This document shows, in pieces, positions 1-7,540 of a stretch of 12,054 nucleotides of DNA. The DNA lies in NCBI GenBank assembly GCA_964652125.1, contig CAZZAE010000032.1:1-12054 (forward strand). The letters run 5' to 3'. The position numbers were made by a program, and so were the translations under genes. Each line of letters starts with the position of its first letter. Position 1 is the stretch's first letter. Source of the DNA: CAZFNQ01 sp964652125. GTDB lineage: Bacteria > Patescibacteriota > Saccharimonadia > Saccharimonadales > JANWIN01. The notes under the pieces are model-generated. The model was not told where the DNA came from. It was given only the letters and a program-made list of their open reading frames with translations, and searched no databases.

Positions 1-108
1 CTCTACCCATACGAAGACAATGGTTTAGAAATATATGAGGTTAGCAGGGACGTGAATGTCGTCAGGAACAATAACAACAAGCTGTTCTTGCCCGTAAACA
101 GTCAGTGA
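1..108 (+). CDS. 3' end of an unidentified gene (partial)
   Basis: A reading frame is open from the first base of the window for 35 codons and ends in TGA at 106-108. The visible tail is polar and Asn-rich (it contains the run RNNNNK) and ends LFLPVNSQ. It carries no recognisable motif. The frame runs convergently towards the minus-strand nuclease operon that ends at 219. Thirty-five stop-free codons are only modest evidence, so this may be chance. The upstream sequence would settle whether a real gene enters the window here. I do not recognise the family. Confidence 0.4.
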   Translation, partial: LYPYEDNGLEIYEVSRDVNVVRNNNNKLFLPVNSQ

Positions 109-218
109 GTGTACCACCTCTAGCGTGTTAATAAGCCTGTAAGCGATGGAACATTGCTGAACTCATACCTACACGACTAGTTAGATTTTAGCACTTATAC
201 AACAATATGCAGTTGTAA
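109..218. other. Convergent intergenic spacer
   Basis: This short gap lies between the putative plus-strand gene end and the stop codon of the nuclease gene. It holds one weak inverted repeat, ACAAC at 199-203 with GTTGT at 212-216. That repeat lies just past the minus-strand stop but has no T-run after it in either direction, so I do not call it a terminator. No att-like copy of the tRNA-Gly 3' end is visible here. Confidence 0.4.
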
Positions 219-980
219 TTACTGCTGGCTCTCTGTCATTTTGCGCTCAAGAAAATAAGTACAGTAATCGCAGTCATCGCCTTTAATCGGTAGATCATCA
301 GAGCATAAAACCTTATGTGCTTCTAAAACAGCATTCTCTACCCAACCATCATCACCCTTATATGGCAGAAGTTTTATATCAAACTCAAGCTGAGCGTGGA
401 AATCATCGCCATCAGTCCTACCGTTACAGTAAACAAAATAACCTGTATCAGAAACCTTGAAGTCGTTTTTACGGAACAGCCATTGATAAACTTCCATCTG
501 TCGCTTATAGCCAACTTGCCAGTCAGCGTCTAAACTAACTTCACCATTTTTACTTGTCGCCTTGTAGTCTACAATTACAAGCTCTTCGGTTTTTGGGTCT
601 ACCCAGACATCATCTACACCACCAGTTAGCACTAAGTTCGTGCCTGGCACTAAGTAGGTTATTCCACGCCTTAAGCTATCCCTCCAAGCGTCAAGAAAGT
701 CGTGCTTGATAGGGACGAGGTCAAGCCCAAACTCTTTTGTAAGTGGGTGGACTGTACCACTTTCTCTGTATTGGTCAAATTCCTTTTTGAGCAAGGTGTC
801 AACGGCACTGTTAAGGCTGAAGGGGTAGCCTGGAGGTCTGCCAACGCCAAGTCTGCGGTCTATATAAAAACAGCGTGGACACTCAATAAACAAGTCTAGC
901 TTCGACCTACTAATTCTGAATTGTTCATCGCTTGAATTGTACAGGTTCCTAGTTCGTTTGCCGGAGTAGTATTTTGACAT
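219..980 (-). CDS. Cas4/RecB-family PD-(D/E)XK nuclease
   Basis: This is a probable DNA exonuclease or endonuclease of the RecB/Cas4/AddB-like superfamily. The upstream possible start (TTG at 998) has no ribosome site. I prefer the ATG at 978-980, which overlaps the preceding stop as TAATG and gives 253 aa. In the longer numbering (259 aa) the signature SRSKLDLFIECPRCFY spans residues 30-45. The catalytic core reads GGVDD (126-130), then VDYKAT (D144, K146), then QMEVY (Q167, Y171), which is the order D, D-x-K, QxxxY seen in this superfamily. Four cysteines, C40 and C43 near the start and C243 and C246 near the end, could hold an iron-sulfur cluster as in Cas4 and AddB. No cas1, cas2 or CRISPR repeat is nearby, so a Cas4 role is unlikely. 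It is the last gene of the restriction operon, and a role in degrading cut DNA is an inference from context. Confidence 0.85.
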   Translation of the reverse strand: MSKYYSGKRTRNLYNSSDEQFRISRSKLDLFIECPRCFYIDRRLGVGRPPGYPFSLNSAVDTLLKKEFDQYRESGTVHPLTKEFGLDLVPIKHDFLDAWRDSLRRGITYLVPGTNLVLTGGVDDVWVDPKTEELVIVDYKATSKNGEVSLDADWQVGYKRQMEVYQWLFRKNDFKVSDTGYFVYCNGRTDGDDFHAQLEFDIKLLPYKGDDGWVENAVLEAHKVLCSDDLPIKGDDCDYCTYFLERKMTESQQ

Positions 981-1720
981 TACTTTATTAATGCCCAATT
1001 ATTCAGATAATAGCCCATATCGTGAGCCTTTGTACCGAGGTATATTGTGTCGTTTCTGAATTTAATGTTTACCCTATATCTCTTGCCGTGACCCACTTCT
1101 AAAATGGCCTTTTCGTGTACCTTTTTCTCCATCTCTAGTAACGGCAGTATTAGGAAGTCGGTCTTCTTCTCGGTATGCAGGACGCACACATAATAGATAT
1201 TACCAGAGTTATGCCGCTCAAATGAGATCTTTCTAACATCAAAATTGTACACCTCAAAACGATTTAGATTAGCAGTCTTGACCTGAATGCTGAATAACTG
1301 ACTGTCTTTAGTGGCAATAATATCCATACCGACATCAACACTCATAATGCTGGCATTAAATCCTCTGAATAACAGCTCGGAACAGACTAAATGTTCGCCA
1401 CCTTTGCCAGTGTAACCGCTGTCCACAATTAGCTTTTCAGTTTCTTCGGTTTCAGCTTCTTCCTTTTCCTCAATATCTGAGGGAACAATAATATCACTGT
1501 TAGTCGTGTAATAGCCCGGCTTAGAACGAGAAAACAAAGATTCAATGCCTTTTTGCTTGATGTCTACACTAAGCTGAGCATTGAGACTTGCTTCTGGGGT
1601 TGCGCCCTCAGTTTCTAACCAACCTTTCTCTATAGCAATTTGTGTGATTTCTCTGTAGTGCAGTGGCTTTTTAGATTCGGATAGTACCTTGTACGCCGCT
1701 GTCTTGAATTTATTATTCAC
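980..1720 (-). CDS. HARE-HTH domain protein with PD-(D/E)XK nuclease domain
   Basis: The frame is open back to a TTG at 1735, but the GTG at 1718-1720 sits five bases after GAGG and is the better start, giving 246 aa. It overlaps the hsdMS stop by eight bases. Residues about 4-72 look like a HARE-HTH winged helix (FKTAAYKVLSESKKPLHYREI, ending KPGYYTTN), a domain known from RNA polymerase delta, ASXL/HB1 proteins and restriction endonucleases. A Glu-rich linker follows at 80-97. The second domain (about 100-215) has GGEHLV (E109), VDVGMDII (D133) and SIQVKTA (Q146, K148), a D-(Q)xK arrangement found in a branch of the PD-(D/E)XK fold. The likely role is DNA binding plus cleavage as an accessory effector. 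The family call rests on motifs only, and because the usual acid is replaced by Gln, activity is not certain. Confidence 0.75.
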   Translation of the reverse strand: MNNKFKTAAYKVLSESKKPLHYREITQIAIEKGWLETEGATPEASLNAQLSVDIKQKGIESLFSRSKPGYYTTNSDIIVPSDIEEKEEAETEETEKLIVDSGYTGKGGEHLVCSELLFRGFNASIMSVDVGMDIIATKDSQLFSIQVKTANLNRFEVYNFDVRKISFERHNSGNIYYVCVLHTEKKTDFLILPLLEMEKKVHEKAILEVGHGKRYRVNIKFRNDTIYLGTKAHDMGYYLNNWALIK

Positions 1721-4193
1721 CCCACACCTCGGCAATTTTATCTTCCACTCTTTGTTTGTAAATCTTAACTAGGCTTTTAGACGAAGCAACCATAGTCTGT
1801 TCGTTTTCAACTATAGCAAGTGCCTGATTCTGTGCTTCAAGAGGTGGCAGGGGTACTTTTACTGCTTTCAGGATCTCTTGCGATAAATTTCTGATATTTG
1901 CACCTCGACCAACATCCTTGAGAAGGTTTCTGTGCATTTCTGACTTGAATAGCCACGCATAAAAGAGTGGATTTATCCCTTCTTTCAGACGGTACCTGAT
2001 AGTAAATCCAGAAAACGAGATTCTATCATTAACTTCGGGGATAATAATGCTACGACCAACTAATTTTTGATTTCCATTCGACCTAACAAATAGCAGGTCA
2101 CCCTCTTTAAGCAAATATGAATCGTTAAGGATAGAACCAACTTTTACTTCTGGCAAATCTGCTACAGGTGCAACAAGATTATCCTGAAAGTGACTTACAC
2201 CAATTACCTTAATAGATTCGCCCATTGAGTCTTTGGAAAAGTTTAATCCATTCTTAAACTCTCCGATTTCGCCTAGCTCAACAGTGGGCCATAGGTTATC
2301 AATTATAATTTGAGGCTTCCAGTTTTTAATAATCTGATTTGCACCATCAATAATCTTTTGATACCCCTCAAGCTCATCAACTATCATATTCTGCTCTGTT
2401 AGCGAGGGTAATGGTATTCTCAACTTCTCTAAGTCAGTATACTTTAGCTGTTGCCTGACGCCGCCTCTAGCATTTTCTTTAACGTAATCTCCAAAAGCAT
2501 TCGACTTCAATAGATTGAATAAGTAGCGTGGATTTACACGCCCATCATCTACACTAAATACTTCGTACATAGGGCTTACAATCCCTATATCACCATCATT
2601 ATTAAGTGCGATTGATCCAACATTTATTCTTGAAGGGTTATACGCAAAAAAACCTCGCTTAACTACTTTATAGTTACTTGTGTCTTCTGACGATATCTTA
2701 TGAGTAAATTGTGAGCCGTCTCTTACAAAACCTAAGCTGTTAGACACCGACCAAACTGGTAGAATTTTATCTTTAGCTCGGGTTTTCTCTTGCTTAATTA
2801 ATTCGCTTAGAGCAATATATTTGAACTTGCCACTAAATATTTTCTCTTGCTTATAGCGACTTGGGGAAAGGTCGTAAGAATTGTCTGAAATAGATACCTT
2901 CGGTACATATGAGGCTAAAGATGACTCAACTCTTTGGCCTAACTTCCATTGATTAATAATCTCTAATGCGCTTGGCAGGTCATTTTTGTCCGTAGCACGT
3001 CTTGAGGCACCTAGAGCCGTTCCATCCTGTTTTACATCAACGAATAGGATATCTTGAAGATTTTTTGCACGAGATTTATCTAGTAAAAGTATTGATGTTT
3101 TGACTCCGCTATAAGGCTGAAATACCCCGGCAGGTAATGAGACTACAGCCCAAAGACCTTGTTCTTCTATTAACATCTTTCTTAGTGCTGTATACGCTCC
3201 CGTGCCTTGAAAAATAATACCTTCTGGTACGACTATTCCTGCGCGTCCCTCTGGCTTCAAATGTTCTGCTATGTAATCTACAAACAACACTTCGGCCTTA
3301 TTAGCTTGTATCCTAAATTTTTTATGTGGACGGACGCCACCTGTAGGGGTCATAAAAGGCGGATTAGCTAGGATTACATCATAATCATCTTGCCAGTGGT
3401 CTTCATATGTTAGGCTGTCGTATTCCTCAATTCTAGGCTGTACAAAACCGTGCAAGTACATATTGACCAAACTAAGTCGAACCATCTCAGGGCTTATGTC
3501 ATATCCTGTAAAATTCTTGAGCATTTTAGCTCGTTCTTCGGGGTTTAGGCGTGATTCTTTGTCGGTTGGAAGTCCTGTTATATCATCTAAGCCGTCGTTG
3601 GCTCCAAGGATATGCTTGTACGCACTAATCAAGAATCCAGCCGTGCCACAGGCGGGGTCTAGCACCGTTTCGCTTTTCTGTGGATCTACTGCTTCGACAA
3701 TAAAATCAATGATGTGGCGTGGTGTTCTGAATTGCCCTGCGTCACCCTGACTACCCATAATACTGAGTAAATATTCGTAGGCATTGCCCAACTCTTCAGA
3801 GTGATGGTAATCAAACCAGTTAATTTCTTTGAGAAACAAACTAAGGGTTTCTGGGTCACGATAAGGTACAAAAGCGTCCTTAAACACATCTCGAAAGATC
3901 TGAGGGAGGGTCGGGTTTTGGCTTAGCTTTTGGACGGCTTCCGAGTATAAGTTCATTCGTTCCTGTCCACCAATGCGTGGATCAAGTAGTGTTCGCCAAG
4001 AGTATTTTTCATAATCACCTACAAAGAACCGAGCCTTGCCGCCAAGAGTTTTGGACTTATCGTCCATATCGTCCATAAACTTATAAATAAGTGCTGTAGT
4101 AATCTGCTCAACTTGGGCTTGTGGATTCGGTATCTTGCCAACTAATACATCTCGTGCGCCATCTATTTTACGTTTTGTTTCTACGCCTAACAT
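1713..4193 (-). CDS. hsdM-hsdS: Type I restriction-modification HsdM-HsdS fusion
   Basis: One 826-aa polypeptide joins the DNA adenine methyltransferase and the sequence-recognition subunit of a type I system. Residues 1-150 are the HsdM N-terminal helical domain. GQFRTPRHI (153-161), the AdoMet motif DPACGTAGFL (179-188) and the catalytic NPPF (277-280) define an N6-adenine methylase. From about 455 it becomes HsdS: a first target recognition domain (456-600, ending LRIPLPSLTEQ), a conserved helix (602-630), a second recognition domain starting WPTVELGEIGEF (635-800, ending VKVPLPPLEAQ), and a closing helix. Normal HsdM and HsdS are separate, about 500 and 400 aa. The fusion keeps both recognition domains. 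The ATG at 4191-4193 overlaps the hsdR stop as TGATG and follows AGGAAGG. There is no internal stop or frameshift, so this looks like a true fusion. Confidence 0.95.
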   Translation of the reverse strand: MLGVETKRKIDGARDVLVGKIPNPQAQVEQITTALIYKFMDDMDDKSKTLGGKARFFVGDYEKYSWRTLLDPRIGGQERMNLYSEAVQKLSQNPTLPQIFRDVFKDAFVPYRDPETLSLFLKEINWFDYHHSEELGNAYEYLLSIMGSQGDAGQFRTPRHIIDFIVEAVDPQKSETVLDPACGTAGFLISAYKHILGANDGLDDITGLPTDKESRLNPEERAKMLKNFTGYDISPEMVRLSLVNMYLHGFVQPRIEEYDSLTYEDHWQDDYDVILANPPFMTPTGGVRPHKKFRIQANKAEVLFVDYIAEHLKPEGRAGIVVPEGIIFQGTGAYTALRKMLIEEQGLWAVVSLPAGVFQPYSGVKTSILLLDKSRAKNLQDILFVDVKQDGTALGASRRATDKNDLPSALEIINQWKLGQRVESSLASYVPKVSISDNSYDLSPSRYKQEKIFSGKFKYIALSELIKQEKTRAKDKILPVWSVSNSLGFVRDGSQFTHKISSEDTSNYKVVKRGFFAYNPSRINVGSIALNNDGDIGIVSPMYEVFSVDDGRVNPRYLFNLLKSNAFGDYVKENARGGVRQQLKYTDLEKLRIPLPSLTEQNMIVDELEGYQKIIDGANQIIKNWKPQIIIDNLWPTVELGEIGEFKNGLNFSKDSMGESIKVIGVSHFQDNLVAPVADLPEVKVGSILNDSYLLKEGDLLFVRSNGNQKLVGRSIIIPEVNDRISFSGFTIRYRLKEGINPLFYAWLFKSEMHRNLLKDVGRGANIRNLSQEILKAVKVPLPPLEAQNQALAIVENEQTMVASSKSLVKIYKQRVEDKIAEVWGE

Positions 4194-6697
4194 CAGCGAT
4201 ACCTTCCTGTTGGAACGTAATCTTTCACATAAGCTGGCACACGCTTGAGTACGCTTTCGTCCATAGATTGTAATTCCTTGGGGGTAAATTGACCTGTGAA
4301 CTCAAGCATTGTGTAATCACCGCTGTCCACATATTGCTCCACTTGTGTGTTTGAGGTGTATGATTTGAACAAAGTTTTGGCAACATCGTACTTCTCTGGG
4401 TCTAGTTTTTCTGTAAGAAGAAACTTGTCAAATTCATCGTTAAGCAACTGATCTTTTGTCTTGGGCTTATAGCTTGGGTCAAAGGCTAAATCTAGCAACT
4501 CACGAGTGGTAACCCGTCTGTCTAAACCTAGAGCCTTACGCACTTTATCAAGTGTTATATTGTGTTTTGGCTTATCAATAACTTCTGTTCTCAGTATTTC
4601 TTCTGCGGCTTCGAAGTCCTGATTATCATATGCGTTTTTTAGCCCTGTTTTTGATTGAATATCTTCCTTTAGGGCTATGCCAAACGCTTCGCGATCAATC
4701 CGCATACCCTGATCGCTAACAGGCTCGGCTTTAAGCGTTTTAAGAGGATCGTCTTCGTCGAGATTCAAGAGTTCGTCTATCCCCGGTATTGGTGTGCCAT
4801 CACCACCTTTTCTGTCGCTAATTTCGGGAGGAAGCCTTAGTTCTTCATCATAGTTAAAGTCTTCCTCGAAGTACTCGCAGTTCCCAAAGAAATCGAATAG
4901 TTTGAAGTGTTGCTTGTCGGCAGTTTCATCGCCGAATGAGAAAACGTATTTCCTGGTGCCACGACCCTTCATCTGTATAAAGTCTGACGGAGAGAATATT
5001 GGACGCATTAGCACGAGATTAAGAATGTCTTGGCAGTCGTAGCCAGTAGTCATCATACCGACTGTTACGCAAACGCGTGTTTTGCTCGACTTATAACCAT
5101 CTTGCCAGCGACTATGTCCATTAAGGTTGTTGTTCGAGAACTGGGTTGTCATAGACTGGGACTCGATGACGCTCGACGTAACCTGTTCTGCGAAGTCAGA
5201 GTTGTACTTACCCTCCCAGAGTTGCATTGCCAATTTGTTTAAGATGTTGGTAATCTTGGAGGCGTGATTCTGGCTGACACAAAAGATTATGGTCTTGCCG
5301 ATCTCGCCAGTAATTGGATCAGTCAAGGCGTGTTTGAGGAAGGTCTTACAGAACTCGACATTGGTCTGGTCGTTAAAGAATTTGCGCTCAAATTGCCTTG
5401 CAAAATAGGTTTCTTCTTTTTCGCCATCTTCATCAACGATATGGACTGCGTAGCCCTTTTCAGATAGTAGTTCTGTGGTTATATCAGTTCGTGCGTCCAC
5501 GACAATTGGATTTACAAGGAAGATATCTTTTACACCGTCAAGCAAGCTGTAGCGATAGGTTGGCTCACCACTCTCACAGCCAAATGTTTTGTACGTATCA
5601 AGCAGTTGTCTGCGCTCAAACTCTCTTTGACTGCTTTCGGCACCGTCAGAATTGTGGTGTTTTAGATAATCCTTGGGTGTAGCCGTTAAGCCAAGTTTAT
5701 AGCCTATGAAGTACTCAAAAACCGCACGGGCATTGCCGTTGATCGAGCGATGGGCTTCATCAGATATGACTAGCTCGAAGTCAGTAGGCGAGAAGTCACT
5801 CCTATAACGACCGTTGCTCTGTAGGGTTTGGACTGTACTAACCACAATTTCAGCCTTACGCCAGTCGCTCTTATTGTTCTTATAAATAACACTGGTGTAC
5901 TCGTTCTTGAGGTATTCAACAAAAGCCTTCTGGGCTTGGTCTTCGAGTTCGATTCGATCAACCAAGAATAGCACCCGCTTGGCGTTACCAGATTTTAAGA
6001 ATAATTTAATAATTGCGGCAGTAGTCAGTGTCTTACCTGTACCTGTCGCCATCTCCAGCAAGTAGCGCATTTTGCCCTTAGTCGCCTCGGTTTGGATAGC
6101 TTTGACCGCGTCTATTTGATACGAGCGAAGGAAGCGAAGTTTGTTCTTAGCGATATACGCTTCTCTATCTTCATCGCCAGCCCTCCAAGCAGGGTCATTC
6201 ATATAGTTGGGGTTTTGCGAGACCGCGATATAGTCTTCGCCGACGGCATAATCGGCTAGAGATTCTGGCTTGGCACGATAATCTTTTATTTCGCCTATTG
6301 ATTCTTGGCTTGGAAACTTGGTAATCAGTTCTGGGTTGCCGTTCTCAACGTCCCAGAAGTAGTGAATGTTGCCATTGGATAAGATCACAAATGGAGCGTG
6401 TAAGCTCTTGGCGTACTCTCTAGCCTGCTTCTTAGCACTTAGTGGGTTGATCCCCTCACGTTTTGCCTCAAGTACCACCAGCGGAAAGCCGTCTTTACCT
6501 ATTAACAGGTAATCTAGATAGCCTTGCGATACGTTTTCGAAGTCTTCGCCCATTTCGTCAAGCTGGGTTCTAGTGATTTTTGAGCCAGTTTCGAGTTGTA
6601 TGTTGGCGGAGCCATTTTGATCATTAAAAAAACGCCAGCCAGACTCTTCGAGTAGCTTGTTAATCTTAATACGAGCAGAGGCTTCTTTTTTCTCCAT
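4193..6697 (-). CDS. hsdR: Type I restriction endonuclease subunit HsdR
   Basis: This is the motor and nuclease subunit of the type I system, which translocates DNA with ATP and cuts unmethylated DNA. The nuclease site is N-terminal: D62, E77-x-K79 in VVLEAKRE, then QAREY (Q91, Y95), the QxxxY motif typical of HsdR. The helicase core follows: ATGTGKT (217-223, Walker A), DEAH (313-316), TAT (338-340), TTGYDC (550-555) and QMKGRGTR (575-582, motif VI with its arginine finger). Beyond residue 650 a Lys/Asp-rich C-terminal region resembles the EcoEI-type HsdR tail that docks on HsdM/HsdS. At 834 aa it is full length for this compact class, and all motifs look intact. It starts at ATG 6695-6697, five bases after AGAGG, and is the first gene of a four-gene minus-strand operon. 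Confidence 0.97.
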   Translation of the reverse strand: MEKKEASARIKINKLLEESGWRFFNDQNGSANIQLETGSKITRTQLDEMGEDFENVSQGYLDYLLIGKDGFPLVVLEAKREGINPLSAKKQAREYAKSLHAPFVILSNGNIHYFWDVENGNPELITKFPSQESIGEIKDYRAKPESLADYAVGEDYIAVSQNPNYMNDPAWRAGDEDREAYIAKNKLRFLRSYQIDAVKAIQTEATKGKMRYLLEMATGTGKTLTTAAIIKLFLKSGNAKRVLFLVDRIELEDQAQKAFVEYLKNEYTSVIYKNNKSDWRKAEIVVSTVQTLQSNGRYRSDFSPTDFELVISDEAHRSINGNARAVFEYFIGYKLGLTATPKDYLKHHNSDGAESSQREFERRQLLDTYKTFGCESGEPTYRYSLLDGVKDIFLVNPIVVDARTDITTELLSEKGYAVHIVDEDGEKEETYFARQFERKFFNDQTNVEFCKTFLKHALTDPITGEIGKTIIFCVSQNHASKITNILNKLAMQLWEGKYNSDFAEQVTSSVIESQSMTTQFSNNNLNGHSRWQDGYKSSKTRVCVTVGMMTTGYDCQDILNLVLMRPIFSPSDFIQMKGRGTRKYVFSFGDETADKQHFKLFDFFGNCEYFEEDFNYDEELRLPPEISDRKGGDGTPIPGIDELLNLDEDDPLKTLKAEPVSDQGMRIDREAFGIALKEDIQSKTGLKNAYDNQDFEAAEEILRTEVIDKPKHNITLDKVRKALGLDRRVTTRELLDLAFDPSYKPKTKDQLLNDEFDKFLLTEKLDPEKYDVAKTLFKSYTSNTQVEQYVDSGDYTMLEFTGQFTPKELQSMDESVLKRVPAYVKDYVPTGRYR

Positions 6698-6738
6698 AAT
6701 TACCTCTTAGAATACTCTATTTTCATCTGTTTTAACAA
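6698..6738 (-). promoter_or_regulatory. Promoter and ribosome site of the hsdR operon
   Basis: On the minus strand a -35-like TTGTTA (6733-6738) and a -10-like TATTCT (6709-6714) are 18 bases apart, followed by AGAGG (6703-6707) just before the hsdR ATG. The spacing fits a sigma-70 promoter with a very short leader. The hexamers are imperfect, so this is a candidate only. Confidence 0.45.
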
Positions 6739-7002
6739 CGTGTCAGGCTAACTTAGGTTGAACTGCTCCGGTTCTTTGCTATTTTGCGCTACGTAGAGCC
6801 GTATTAGACCGCTTTTTGGGGCTGGAAGCTCTATTAGTACCACCTCTGTAAAAATATGGAACCTGTAGGGAAGTTGTAGTACTTTTTTAGCAATTCTCTG
6901 CCCCAATAAAACGAGGGAACCTCCAGGGAACTTCCACAACCTTTTCGTCCTTTTTTCCATATCGTACTTGATAGTTTTTTAGTAAGAATTTATTATAATT
7001 TT
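6739..7002. other. Spacer upstream of hsdR with two degenerate repeats
   Basis: No confident gene lies in this stretch. It contains two related 21-base segments on the plus strand, 6859-6879 and 6917-6937, sharing the pattern GAACCT-nn-AGGGAA-n-TT-nn-A. The second is also partly palindromic, GGAA-nn-TCC-nn-GGA-nn-TTCC (6916-6935), as an operator might be. The copies start 58 bases apart, not a multiple of three, so they do not reflect a repeated protein motif in one frame. A 70-codon minus-strand frame overlaps them and is listed separately with low confidence. Confidence 0.4.
6748..6960 (-). CDS. Doubtful small hypothetical protein
   Basis: A 70-codon frame begins MEKRTKRLWKFPGG and ends KEPEQFNLS. 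It has a very basic N-terminus and a moderately hydrophobic middle (TEVVLIELPA). I recognise no family. No Shine-Dalgarno sequence precedes the ATG. The frame lies just upstream of the hsdR promoter on the same strand and overlaps two DNA repeats that are out of phase with the codons, which argues that the region may be regulatory rather than coding. It could instead be a short leaderless gene divergent from the one at 7003. Confidence 0.22.
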   Translation of the reverse strand: MEKRTKRLWKFPGGSLVLLGQRIAKKVLQLPYRFHIFTEVVLIELPAPKSGLIRLYVAQNSKEPEQFNLS

Positions 7003-7003
7003 A
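6968..7003 (+). promoter_or_regulatory. Promoter placing the transcript start at the ATG
   Basis: TTGATA (6968-6973) and TATTAT (6991-6996) are separated by 17 bases, and the ATG begins at 7003, about where transcription would start. A better hexamer, TATAAT (6994-6999), lies three bases further on but at a 20-base spacing. No purine-rich ribosome site exists between the -10 and the ATG, so the message may be leaderless. Confidence 0.45.
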
Positions 7004-7215
7004 TGAGTAATTTGTCAATAGCTGTAGACAATAGAGCCGCAATCGCTGAGATCAAACGGCTGTATGACCTGGGGGTGATAAATCGGGTAAAAGCCCAGCA
7101 ATTAGCCCAGCCGGTGCTTGATAGGATTAACGCCCGTGGTGCCGAGATAGCCAAGAAGCGAGGTCAGAAACCCTATAAACTGGACTTCATATCGGCTATG
7201 AGAAATTCGTACTAG
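7003..7215 (+). CDS. Small helical hypothetical protein
   Basis: This 70-aa protein is rich in Ala, Arg and Lys and appears wholly helical: AAIAEIKRLYDLGVINRVKA, then a second helix around LAQPVLDRINARGAEIAKK, then a short conserved-looking tail KPYKLDFISAMRN. It has no membrane segment, signal peptide or cysteine. I do not recognise the family. A good promoter lies immediately upstream but no ribosome site. The gene converges on the XRE repressor gene, and the two TAG stops are the two strands of a single CTAG at 7212-7215. That tail-to-tail fit would be compatible with a DNA-binding or antitoxin-like partner, but nothing in the sequence shows it. Confidence 0.6.
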   Translation: MSNLSIAVDNRAAIAEIKRLYDLGVINRVKAQQLAQPVLDRINARGAEIAKKRGQKPYKLDFISAMRNSY

Positions 7216-7427
7216 ACGTCAGTCAGGTCGGACAGCTTTGCCTTTAGACCCTTCGCCAATTTTGCGACATTTTTTATAGATGGATTGCGTCGCCCAGTTT
7301 CCACATCAGAAATATATGATCTGCTTAGACCAGTTAGCTCGGCTAAGTCTTCTTGATTCAGACCAGCGTCATTACGAAGTTGTTTCACCCGCTTTCCGAA
7401 TTTTTGTTGTGCGCTTAATCGTGCCAT
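7212..7427 (-). CDS. XRE-family helix-turn-helix regulator
   Basis: This 71-aa protein consists of one Cro/C1-type DNA-binding domain. Residues 10-18 form the first helix (FGKRVKQLR). NQEDLAELTGLSRSYISDVE (24-43) is the helix-turn-helix, followed by the typical TGRRNPSIKNVAKLAKGL (44-61). There is no extra sensor or toxin domain, so it probably acts as a dimeric repressor. It is divergent from the membrane protein gene that starts at 7541 and convergent with the gene at 7003. The intergenic region holds the direct repeat GATTTAC at 7489-7495 and 7501-7507, between the -35 and -10 of the neighbour, a plausible operator. No clear ribosome site precedes its ATG. Such regulators are common in mobile elements, and here it could control the element or its cargo. 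Confidence 0.88.
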   Translation of the reverse strand: MARLSAQQKFGKRVKQLRNDAGLNQEDLAELTGLSRSYISDVETGRRNPSIKNVAKLAKGLKAKLSDLTDV

Positions 7428-7486
7428 TACTTATAGAATGGCTTCCCAAGCAATTATTATCTAACCCTTATACGTGTCATCTGGTA

Positions 7487-7535
7487 TTGATTTACAGATA
7501 GATTTACCTTTTAATTAAAATGACACTAATGGGAG
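7487..7535 (+). promoter_or_regulatory. Promoter, possible operator and ribosome site of the membrane protein gene
   Basis: TTGATT (7487-7492) and TTTAAT (7510-7515) are 17 bases apart. Transcription would start near 7522, which rules out the upstream ATG at 7520 and supports the ATG at 7541, preceded by GGGAG (7531-7535). Two GATTTAC copies at a 12-base period (7489 and 7501) overlap the promoter and could bind the divergent XRE regulator. Confidence 0.5.
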
Positions 7536-7540
7536 TCATT

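Noticed and set aside
199..216. An inverted repeat after the nuclease operon, considered as a terminator.
   Set aside because: It has only five mostly A-T pairs and no T-run on either strand.
219..980. A CRISPR locus suggested by the Cas4-like nuclease.
   Set aside because: There is no repeat-spacer array and no cas1, cas2 or effector gene in the window.
111..6847. The 11-mer GTACCACCTCT occurs at 111-121 and 6837-6847, flanking the restriction operon like an insertion repeat.
   Set aside because: Over a dozen 11-base matches are expected by chance in 12 kb, the match does not extend on either side, and no transposase or second recombinase is associated with it.
7457..7470. TCTAACCC shared with the tRNA T-arm region, considered as an att core.
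   Set aside because: Only eight bases match, which is expected by chance.
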